A stretch of DNA of 8,292 nt, from the NCBI GenBank assembly GCA_025354965.1, contig JANXLW010000343.1:1-8292 (forward strand), given 5' to 3'. The stretch comes from Betaproteobacteria bacterium. GTDB taxonomy: Bacteria; Pseudomonadota; Gammaproteobacteria; Burkholderiales; Burkholderiaceae_C. Under the pieces are notes generated by a model, which saw only the letters and a list, made by a program, of their open reading frames with translations, made no database searches and was not told the origin of the DNA. The stretch's first letter is position 1, and each line of letters starts with the position of its first letter. Shown in pieces: positions 1 through 6,348 of this stretch. Both the position numbers and the translations under genes were made by a program.

Positions 1-739
1 TGCGCGCCTCATCGCGCACCAATTGCAAAACACCTTGCCACCAAACCAGCGGCGCGTCATGGCTCTGACGCTTGACGGAGGCTACCGCTGTCGCCGACGC
101 CACCGCATTGGCCACTACCAGTTCATCTGCAAGATGCACCAATTCGTCGAGCTTCACCAATAGACCAGGCGTATCGCTCACGGCCGCCGATTTGACGCGG
201 TCAATATCGCGTCCAATGGCACGCTGCAATGGCGTCAAGCGAGGCTGCGCCGCCCGCGCCACCCGCAAATAGGCACTTTTCAATGCAGCCAGCAAAGGCT
301 CAACACTACCCGTCAACTGGGCTTGCTGCTGCGCCAGAAGAATTGCCGACTCAATATCAACCACCAGGTTCTCGTCACGCGAGCGAGACAAACTCTGCAT
401 CAACTCTTCAAGCTGCGTTCGCTGCAAAGCAACCTCGCTCAAGCGCGCTTCAAAAACGGCTACCCGCGCTGCTGTTTCACGCGCCAACTCTTGTGACTGC
501 CTGGCAATGGCGCGCGCTTCCAGCGACTGGGCTCCCGCATCTGCGCTCTGGCGCGCCAACTGTTCCTGAACGGACGACAGTTTCTGCCACAAAAACCCAC
601 TGATCAGCAACGCAAGCAAGGCCACAACACCCAAACCCACAACAAGTCCGCGCGGCGGCGGCGTTTGCGTGGCGGTGTTCGCCTGAGGTGGCACTCCGTC
701 CACGCTGGCGGGCATTTCGACGCTGGGATCGGAGTTCAT
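1..739 (-). CDS. hemX: HemX-family membrane protein, C-terminus missing (window edge)
   Basis: Reading the minus strand from the ATG at 739-737 gives about 246 codons open to the left edge, so the 3' part of the gene is outside the window. The N-terminus is a short Pro/Ala/Thr-rich cytoplasmic stretch. One hydrophobic membrane segment follows at about residues 31-51 (GLVVGLGVVALLALLISGF). Next comes a long Ala/Gln/Glu/Arg-rich helical region, probably coiled coil, at about residues 52-125. This layout (single N-terminal anchor, then helical domain) is typical of HemX, which is often labelled uroporphyrinogen-III C-methyltransferase although it lacks the methyltransferase fold. Its function is not firmly established; it is encoded with hemD and hemY in many proteobacteria. 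It follows hemD by 17 nt on the same strand, so it is probably the third gene of a hemCDX(Y) operon. I see no strong Shine-Dalgarno sequence, and the start was chosen because the anchor and spacing fit the family. Confidence 0.85.
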   Translation of the reverse strand, partial: MNSDPSVEMPASVDGVPPQANTATQTPPPRGLVVGLGVVALLALLISGFLWQKLSSVQEQLARQSADAGAQSLEARAIARQSQELARETAARVAVFEARLSEVALQRTQLEELMQSLSRSRDENLVVDIESAILLAQQQAQLTGSVEPLLAALKSAYLRVARAAQPRLTPLQRAIGRDIDRVKSAAVSDTPGLLVKLDELVHLADELVVANAVASATAVASVKRQSHDAPLVWWQGVLQLVRDEAR

Positions 740-756
740 GGGGCGATTTTAAAGTG

Positions 757-1560
757 TCAGGGACAGAATTTGTCCGCTAGCACCACCGCCACGTCAGTCA
801 GTGTCGGGCGTGACTCATAAACAACACCAAAACCAGCCTGCCGAGCGGCGGCGGCGATGCGCGAGTGGGTCGCCAGCGCACGCGCCCCGGACCAGCTTTG
901 CTCTGGCAGTCGGACGCGCAAGTTGGCCACTGCCTCCGTGCTACTGAACAACCATACCGAACCATCGCTCGCCGCCTGCAGCGCCAGTTGGCGGTCCGCG
1001 ACACTGAACTCAGGCGCGCTGCGCTGGTACACCACGACAAATTCCGCTTTGGCACCCGCTTCGGCAATGCGATGGGCCAACCATTCGCGACCCGTTCCAT
1101 GTTCGGTCTGAGCGTCGCGCCCGGCGTCGACACCGCGCACAATCAGCAGGCGCTGGGATGATCGTACCGTTGGGCCGACAAGCTGCCACAAGGCTTCAGA
1201 ATCAAATTGGCCAGCGCACGGCGCCGGCGCGTCAATCTGATCCGCAGCAACGCCCGCACGCAACAAAGCCCTTGCCGTCGCAGGACCAGTCGCCCAGGCT
1301 CGTGTCTTACTTTCGGTCTGCGCACTGAAATCAGGTATCCACGGCGGTTTTGATGCAAAAAAATAGTCTGCCGCATTGCCGCTGACAAACATCACTGCCG
1401 CATAGTCGGACAAATGTCGCCAAGCGTGAACAATTTCTGTCGTGTCATCCACCGGGCCTACCTTGATCAGCGGCAAAGCCACTGCTTCAATGCCAAGTGC
1501 TGACAGATCACCCACCCAGCGCTTTGCCTCGCGCTCAGGGCGGGTAACGATGACCCGCAT
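757..1560 (-). CDS. hemD: Uroporphyrinogen-III synthase
   Basis: The 267-residue product is close to the usual family length (about 250-270). HemD cyclises hydroxymethylbilane with inversion of ring D to give uroporphyrinogen III, the branch point to heme, siroheme and cobalamin, in the cytoplasm. Sequence conservation is low in this family, but the expected marks are present: the N-terminal VTRPEREA (residues 5-12), FVSGNA (58-63) at the end of the first strand-loop unit, IVRG (140-143) in the second domain, VVYQR (176-180) at the linker, and LFSSTEAV (204-211), the common 'S(S/T)xxAV' loop. Two alternating Rossmann-like domains are therefore likely. The ATG lies 2 nt after the hemC stop codon, and a GGGGTG stretch inside the end of hemC could serve as its ribosome binding site, so translational coupling with hemC is likely. 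hemX follows. Confidence 0.93.
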   Translation of the reverse strand: MRVIVTRPEREAKRWVGDLSALGIEAVALPLIKVGPVDDTTEIVHAWRHLSDYAAVMFVSGNAADYFFASKPPWIPDFSAQTESKTRAWATGPATARALLRAGVAADQIDAPAPCAGQFDSEALWQLVGPTVRSSQRLLIVRGVDAGRDAQTEHGTGREWLAHRIAEAGAKAEFVVVYQRSAPEFSVADRQLALQAASDGSVWLFSSTEAVANLRVRLPEQSWSGARALATHSRIAAAARQAGFGVVYESRPTLTDVAVVLADKFCP

Positions 1561-1562
1561 GG

Positions 1563-2510
1563 TCAGGCATCACCCCGGGTCGAATCTGGCGCAGGAATTG
1601 AACCGCCCCTGGCCACCACATCGGCCCGCAAATTGGCAGCCACATGGGTCCCCAACGACGCAGCGCTGGCCAAGTCACGCACTGGCGCGCTGGCCCGTGC
1701 ACAAACCAGTTCAAGTACCCCGTCAGGGTCGCCCCAGGCCGCGTCAATAGTCAAAGTGCTGCCGTCAAGTGTGGCAAATGCAGCCAACGGCATGGAGCAA
1801 CTGCCGCCCATCGCCCGGCTCACCGCCCTCTCGGCCGCTACTGCCAGCCAGGTAGCGTTGTGTGCCAGTGGTGCCAGTGCATCCAGCACGTCCTGTCGCA
1901 CCGCGCGAACCTCAATACCCAGCGCGCCCTGCCCGGCCGCAGGCAACATTTTGTCTGGCGCAAAGGTGGTTCGTACTCGCTCGCCCAATCCCAACCTTTT
2001 CAGTCCGGCTGCTGCCAGCACGATGGCGTCATACTGCCCTTCATCGAGCTTGCGCAGTCGCGTGTCGAGGTTGCCACGCAAAGGCTCAATCTTCAGGTCC
2101 GAACGCAAGGCGCGCAGCAAGGCCATGCGGCGCAAACTAGAGGTGCCAACCACTGCACCTGACGGCAATTCAGTCAGATTCGCATAGCGGTTGGAAACAA
2201 ATGCATCTCGCGGGTCTGCACGCTCCATCACGCAAGCCAGCACAAAGCCTTCAGGCAACTCCATGGGCACGTCCTTCAGGGAGTGCACCGCCAGGTCGGC
2301 CCGGCCGTCCTCCAGCGCGACTTCCAGCTCCTTCACGAACAAGCCCTTGCCGCCGACTTTGCTCAGTGCGCGGTCCAGAATCTGGTCCCCGAGGGTTGTC
2401 ATGCCCAGCAAGCTGACCTCGTGGCCATGCTGCGTCAGCAAAGTCTGGACGTGCTGGGCCTGCCACATGGCAAGACGGCTCTCGCGGGTCGCTATCGTTA
2501 ATTTACTCAT
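1563..2510 (-). CDS. hemC: Hydroxymethylbilane synthase (porphobilinogen deaminase)
   Basis: This 315-residue enzyme joins four porphobilinogen units into hydroxymethylbilane, the substrate of the hemD product. Family hallmarks are visible throughout: IATRESRLAMWQAQ (residues 6-19), KGLFVKELE (55-63), AVHSLKDVP (74-82) whose Asp80 corresponds to the catalytic Asp84 of E. coli, GTSSLRR (122-128), RGNLDTRL (145-152), and LPAAGQGALGIE (189-200). Cys238 in GGSCSMPLAAFA is the expected attachment point of the dipyrromethane cofactor. Length and N-terminus agree with the family, which supports the ATG at 2510-2508, although no good Shine-Dalgarno sequence precedes it. It is the first gene of the leftward hem cluster and is divergent from ppc across about 100 bp, so its promoter should lie there. 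Nothing is truncated or missing. Confidence 0.97.
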   Translation of the reverse strand: MSKLTIATRESRLAMWQAQHVQTLLTQHGHEVSLLGMTTLGDQILDRALSKVGGKGLFVKELEVALEDGRADLAVHSLKDVPMELPEGFVLACVMERADPRDAFVSNRYANLTELPSGAVVGTSSLRRMALLRALRSDLKIEPLRGNLDTRLRKLDEGQYDAIVLAAAGLKRLGLGERVRTTFAPDKMLPAAGQGALGIEVRAVRQDVLDALAPLAHNATWLAVAAERAVSRAMGGSCSMPLAAFATLDGSTLTIDAAWGDPDGVLELVCARASAPVRDLASAASLGTHVAANLRADVVARGGSIPAPDSTRGDA

Positions 2511-2611
2511 AAGGTGCAGGTCAAAATCGTAACCGGGTCGTAATTTATTGGCACGGACGATGCTAGCATGGTCGGCGTCGCCTAACGGCCCAACGCCAAC
2601 CCGGATCTGCC
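2511..2611. promoter_or_regulatory. Divergent intergenic region hemC / ppc
   Basis: This 101-bp gap separates the start codons of two divergent genes, so it should hold the promoters for both the hem cluster and ppc. It is more AT-rich in the middle (2521-2550) than the flanking genes. A perfect 10-bp palindrome, ATGCTAGCAT, lies at 2560-2569, 43 bp before the ppc start. I found no convincing paired -35/-10 hexamers on either strand. The region's role is inferred from gene orientation alone. Confidence 0.45.
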
Positions 2612-5596
2612 ATGAGTTCCAAGCCGAAATCCGAATCCGCTACTCGCTCCCTGGACAATGAACGCCCATTGCTGGACGATATCCGCCTGTTGGGGCGCAT
2701 ATTGGGCGATGTGATTCGCGAGCAGGAGGGAGTTGCTGCCTTCGAGTTGATTGAGCAAATCCGCAAGCTCTCGGTCGCTTTTCGTCGCCACGCAGACACC
2801 GATGCCGACAAGGCGCTGAAGAAACTGCTGAAAGGACTGACTGGCGATCAAACCGTCAGCGTCATTCGCGCTTTCACCTATTTCAGCCACCTGGCAAATT
2901 TGGCGGAGGACCGTCATCATATCCGTCGTCGGGCCATCCACGAGCGCGCCGGTGACACCCAGGAAGGCAGCATTGAGGTGGCCCTGGGTCGCCTGCTCCG
3001 GGCCGGTATTACTCCCAAAACGATCGCTGCCACACTGGCGGCAAGTTTTGTTTCTCCGGTGCTTACTGCCCACCCCACCGAAGTACAACGCAAGAGCATT
3101 CTGGACGCCGAGCGCGACATCGCCCAATTGCTGGTGACCCGCGACGACATCAAGGTCAGGGCCGCCTCGGTCAATGCAAAAAAGGACTCGCTGACGCCAC
3201 GCGAACTCAGCAGTAACGAGCAGCAGATGCGCTCCCGCGTTTTGCAACTCTGGCAAACCCGACTGCTGCGCTACAGCAAGCTCACTGTCGCCGATGAAGT
3301 TGAAAACGCCCTGAGCTATTACGAAACAACCTTCTTGCGTGAGATTCCGAAAATCTATGCCGATCTGGAGCACGAACTTGGCCATTACCCGGTTCACAGC
3401 TTTTTGCGCATGGGGCAGTGGATAGGCGGTGACCGCGACGGCAACCCCAACGTCAACGCGCAAACACTGATGCACGCGCTGCGCCGCCAGGCCGAAGTGG
3501 CACTTCGTCATTACCTGACAGAAGTGCACTACCTGGGTGGCGAGCTGTCGCTGTCGGCCCTGCTGGTCAAGTGTCTTCCCGAAATGCAGGCACTGGCCGA
3601 CCGCTCCCCCGATGCCAACGAACACCGCAAGGACGAACCTTACCGGCGCGCCCTGATCGGCGTCTATGCCCGGCTCGCCGCCACGCTCAAGGATCTCACC
3701 GGCGGCGACGCCGCACGCCATGCCGTGGCGCCCCAGAACGCCTACAAGGCCGCGGAAGAGTTTCTTTCCGACCTGCGCATCATCGAGGCCTCGCTGCTGG
3801 CCCACCATGGTGCCGCTTTGGTGGCGCAACGGCTGCACCCCTTGATTCGGGCGGTTGAGGTCTTTGGCTTTCATTTGGCAAGCGTGGATTTGCGCCAAAG
3901 CTCGGACCAGCATGAAGCAGTGGTGGCCGAACTGCTGGCGCTGGCGCGCATCGAGCCCCACTATGGGCAACTGGAGGAACTTGCCAAACGCCGCTTGCTC
4001 ATCAGTTTGCTGAACGATGCGCGAAGCTTGCGCGTGATGGGTACCAGCTACTCGAGCCACACACAAAATGAACTCACCATATTCGAGACCGCCAGGAAAA
4101 TGCGCGAGAACTTTGGTGTGCAGGCGATCCGCCACTACATCATCAGCCACACGGAAACCGTGAGCGACCTGCTCGAAGTGTTGCTGCTGCAAAAAGAGGT
4201 AGGCTTGCTGAATGGAACCCTCGACGCACAAGCCACCTGCGACCTGATCGTGGTGCCCTTGTTCGAGACCATCGAGGACCTGCGCAACGCGGCGCCCATC
4301 ATGCGCGAGTTTTATGCCCTGCCGGGCGTCATCGAACTGATTCGGCGAAGCCGTCGTGACCAGTACAGCGAGCAGGACATCATGCTTGGCTATTCCGACA
4401 GCAACAAGGACGGCGGCATCTTCACCAGCAACTGGGAACTGTACCGCGCAGAGATTGCCCTGGTGGAGCTGTTTGATGAGCTCAATGGCCCCAGCGCTGC
4501 ACACCCAGTGGCGAGCGCGGGGGCCCGTTTCACCGCCGGGCCGCCCCAAGGCGAAACAACCCCCTCAAGGGGTAGCGTAGTACGCGAAACGTTCTCGAAG
4601 AGCGGCGTAGCCACAAGCGTGGGGGCTATATCACCAATCCAGCTCAGAATGTTCCACGGCCGGGGTGGCACCGTTGGCCGCGGTGGTGGTCCCAGCTATC
4701 AGGCCATCCTGGCGCAGCCACCCGGCACGGTGCGCGGACAGATACGGCTAACCGAACAAGGTGAGGTTATCGGTTCCAAATACGCCAATCCCGAAATCGG
4801 CCGACGCAACCTGGAAACTCTCGTTGCCGCCACGCTGGAAGCGACACTGCTGCAGCCGACCAAGCCGGCAACCCAGCCGTTCTTGATGGCAGCGGCGGAG
4901 TTGTCGCAGAGCAGTATGGCGGCCTACCGCAAACTGGTCTATGAAACGCCCGGCTTTACCGAGTACTTTTTTGACTCGACCCCGATTCGCGAGATTGCCG
5001 AACTCAACATCGGCTCACGACCGGCGTCGCGCAAAGCGTCGCAGAAAATAGAAGACCTACGCGCCATTCCGTGGGGCTTCAGCTGGGGCCAATGCCGTCT
5101 GACACTGCCTGGTTGGTACGGCTTCGGCTCCGCGGTGGATCTGTTCCTGAACCCGGACCAGGCTGGCGCAAGCAAGGCGAACCCTAAAGTCAGATTGACA
5201 TTGCTGCAACAAATGTACAAACAGTGGCCATTCTTCAAAACATTGCTCTCCAACATGGACATGGTGATGGCCAAAAGCGACCTTGCCCTGGCTTCGCGCT
5301 ACGCCGAACTGGTGACAGACGCGCGCCTGCGCAAAAAAATCTTCTCAGCCATTGAAGCGGAATGGCATCGCACAACGACTGCCCTGGGACTGATCACGGG
5401 CGACAAACAGCGGCTGACCCACAACGCAGCCCTGCAACGCTCCATGCGTCACCGCTTTCCCTATATCGACCCGCTGCATCACCTGCAGGTGGAACTGGTG
5501 CGTCGCTACCGCGCAGGACAAACCGACGAGCGTATTCAGCGCGGCATTCACATTTCGATCAACGGAATTGCAGCCGGGCTCAGGAATACGGGTTAG
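2612..5596 (+). CDS. ppc: Phosphoenolpyruvate carboxylase with an in-frame ~50-residue insertion
   Basis: PPC makes oxaloacetate from phosphoenolpyruvate and bicarbonate, replenishing the TCA cycle; it is a cytoplasmic, usually tetrameric enzyme under allosteric control. All signatures are present: TAHPTEVQRK with His154 (E. coli His138), WIGGDRDGNPNVNAQT around Asp274, MLGYSDSNKDGG with Lys599 (E. coli Lys546), FHGRGGTVGRGGGP with Arg684 and Arg690 (the latter E. coli Arg587), IGSRPASRK with Arg803, PWGFSWGQCRLTLPGW, and the invariant C-terminal RNTG. The length of 994 residues is well above the 883 of E. coli. About 50 of the extra residues are one block, 626-675, between LFDELN and IQLRMF; the rest is the slightly longer N-terminus and internal loops. 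The frame stays open and the C-terminus is intact, so the gene looks functional. The ATG at 2612 has no strong Shine-Dalgarno sequence. Its last 17 bp overlap the convergent regulator gene. Confidence 0.96.
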   Translation: MSSKPKSESATRSLDNERPLLDDIRLLGRILGDVIREQEGVAAFELIEQIRKLSVAFRRHADTDADKALKKLLKGLTGDQTVSVIRAFTYFSHLANLAEDRHHIRRRAIHERAGDTQEGSIEVALGRLLRAGITPKTIAATLAASFVSPVLTAHPTEVQRKSILDAERDIAQLLVTRDDIKVRAASVNAKKDSLTPRELSSNEQQMRSRVLQLWQTRLLRYSKLTVADEVENALSYYETTFLREIPKIYADLEHELGHYPVHSFLRMGQWIGGDRDGNPNVNAQTLMHALRRQAEVALRHYLTEVHYLGGELSLSALLVKCLPEMQALADRSPDANEHRKDEPYRRALIGVYARLAATLKDLTGGDAARHAVAPQNAYKAAEEFLSDLRIIEASLLAHHGAALVAQRLHPLIRAVEVFGFHLASVDLRQSSDQHEAVVAELLALARIEPHYGQLEELAKRRLLISLLNDARSLRVMGTSYSSHTQNELTIFETARKMRENFGVQAIRHYIISHTETVSDLLEVLLLQKEVGLLNGTLDAQATCDLIVVPLFETIEDLRNAAPIMREFYALPGVIELIRRSRRDQYSEQDIMLGYSDSNKDGGIFTSNWELYRAEIALVELFDELNGPSAAHPVASAGARFTAGPPQGETTPSRGSVVRETFSKSGVATSVGAISPIQLRMFHGRGGTVGRGGGPSYQAILAQPPGTVRGQIRLTEQGEVIGSKYANPEIGRRNLETLVAATLEATLLQPTKPATQPFLMAAAELSQSSMAAYRKLVYETPGFTEYFFDSTPIREIAELNIGSRPASRKASQKIEDLRAIPWGFSWGQCRLTLPGWYGFGSAVDLFLNPDQAGASKANPKVRLTLLQQMYKQWPFFKTLLSNMDMVMAKSDLALASRYAELVTDARLRKKIFSAIEAEWHRTTTALGLITGDKQRLTHNAALQRSMRHRFPYIDPLHHLQVELVRRYRAGQTDERIQRGIHISINGIAAGLRNTG
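4487..4636. repeat. Palindrome-rich repeat-like insertion inside ppc, in frame
   Basis: Aligned by eye with E. coli PPC (ALIKTCEKAG directly followed by IELTLFHGRGG), this ppc has 150 extra bp, 50 codons, between ALVELFDELN and IQLRMFHGRGG. True boundaries may be a few codons narrower. The DNA holds clustered inverted repeats: GGCCCG/CGGGCC (arms 4522-4527 and 4537-4542, 9-nt loop), ACCCC/GGGGT (4559-4563 and 4569-4573, 5-nt loop), the palindrome GCGTAGTACGC (4575-4585), and CCAC/GTGG (4611-4614 and 4619-4622, loop AAGC) extended by TAG/CTA at 4608-4610 and 4626-4628. The encoded stretch is Gly/Ser/Ala/Thr/Pro-rich, looks disordered, and uses codons uncommon in the rest of ppc (GTA three times, AGG, ATA, TCA twice, ACA twice). 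From memory, GCCGCCCCAAGGCGAAAC and CGTGGGGGC resemble a GC-rich repeat scattered between genes in Comamonadaceae. No second copy is in this window, so family membership is unproven. Confidence 0.7.
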
Positions 5597-6329
5597 TAAT
5601 CACCTCGCGTACCGCAGTCAACTGGCGTCGCGACACCGAAAGCAATTCATCAATGCCCTCCAGCCGCACGGCCCAGCCTTCGCCTTCTTCGGCGTCATAG
5701 TTTTTTTCCAGCGCGCGCACCGCCGCTCTGGCGATCAGCGCGTTGCGGTGAATACGCATAAAACGGGACTTGAATTTTTCTTCCAGTTCGCTCAACGAAC
5801 CTTCCAGGATGTAGCTCCTGGCCTGGGTGCGAACGGTGATGTATTTAAGCTCGGCCTTCAGGTACAACACTTGCGACAATTGCACACGTTCGGTGCGGCC
5901 ACGGTCCTGAATAATCAATACTTCTTCCGGCTGATCCGAGGCAGATCCGCGTGCAGATTGCAGCAAGCGCTCCACTTTTTGCAATGCTGCCTGCAAGCGT
6001 TCCAGCCGCACCGGTTTGGTCAGATAGTCCAGCGCTTCCAGCTCAAACGCCTGCACCGCATGTTCGGCATGGGCCGTCACAAACACCACGGCCGGCGGAT
6101 GCGGCAGGCCGCGCAGGATACGGGCCAAAGTCAAGCCGTCGGCACCCGGCATATGAATATCGATCAGTGCCACATCGACAACTTGCCGCTGCAGGAATTC
6201 AACCGCTTGGGCGGCGTTGGCCGCCTCCCCTAACAGGCTAACAGCAGGCGCGGTACAGTCGCCCAACAGGGTTCGCAAGCGCGAACGCGCCAGCGACTCA
6301 TCATCCACGATCAGCACCTTCAAGCGCAT
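5580..6329 (-). CDS. algR: LytTR-family (AlgR-like) response regulator
   Basis: The 249-residue protein has an N-terminal receiver domain (about residues 1-120) and a C-terminal LytTR DNA-binding domain (about 145-245). In the receiver, Asp9/Asp10 form the acidic pocket (IVDDE), Asp57 in ALIDIHMPG is the phosphoacceptor, and Thr85 (FVTAH) and Lys105 (LTKP) are the conserved switch residues. The LytTR part shows LSQVLYLKAELKYITVRT, FMRIHRNALIAR and a terminal LLSVSRRQL, all typical of this fold. The size matches P. aeruginosa AlgR (about 248 aa). It lies 19 nt after the kinase gene on the same strand, so the two form a cognate pair in one transcript. The targets are unknown here; AlgR of Pseudomonas controls alginate and twitching motility, but this cannot be transferred to this organism. 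The symbol is given for homology and synteny. The stop codon lies inside the end of the convergent ppc gene. Confidence 0.93.
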   Translation of the reverse strand: MRLKVLIVDDESLARSRLRTLLGDCTAPAVSLLGEAANAAQAVEFLQRQVVDVALIDIHMPGADGLTLARILRGLPHPPAVVFVTAHAEHAVQAFELEALDYLTKPVRLERLQAALQKVERLLQSARGSASDQPEEVLIIQDRGRTERVQLSQVLYLKAELKYITVRTQARSYILEGSLSELEEKFKSRFMRIHRNALIARAAVRALEKNYDAEEGEGWAVRLEGIDELLSVSRRQLTAVREVITNPYS

Positions 6330-6348
6330 GTCAACAACGCCCAGCCTG

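Noticed and set aside
229..603. Plus-strand open frame of about 124 codons near the left edge
   Set aside because: The minus strand here encodes HemX with its membrane anchor and helical region, in the expected place after hemD.
1633..2187. Overlapping plus-strand open frames opposite hemC
   Set aside because: hemC on the minus strand is complete with its cofactor cysteine and active-site motifs; the plus-strand frames are low-complexity shadows.
2582..4549. Very long open frame (about 655 codons) on the minus strand opposite ppc
   Set aside because: It begins with TTG inside the ppc insertion, shows no recognisable domain, and is opposite a gene whose product has every PPC motif. Codon bias in GC-rich genes often creates such antisense frames.
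4559..4573. ACCCC/GGGGT hairpin as a transcription terminator
   Set aside because: It lies inside the ppc coding sequence, the stem is only 5 bp, and no T-tract follows.
4487..4636. Intein or intron as explanation for the ppc insertion
   Set aside because: Fifty residues are far too short for an intein, and there is no Cys/Ser/Thr at the start or His-Asn plus nucleophile at the end. A self-splicing intron would be longer and need not keep an open frame.
2612..5596. ppc as a pseudogene disrupted by the insertion
   Set aside because: The insertion is a multiple of three without stop codons, and all catalytic motifs and the C-terminal RNTG remain in one frame.
5568..6233. Open frame of about 220 codons on the plus strand opposite the response regulator
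   Set aside because: The opposite strand encodes complete receiver and LytTR domains; this frame is its shadow.
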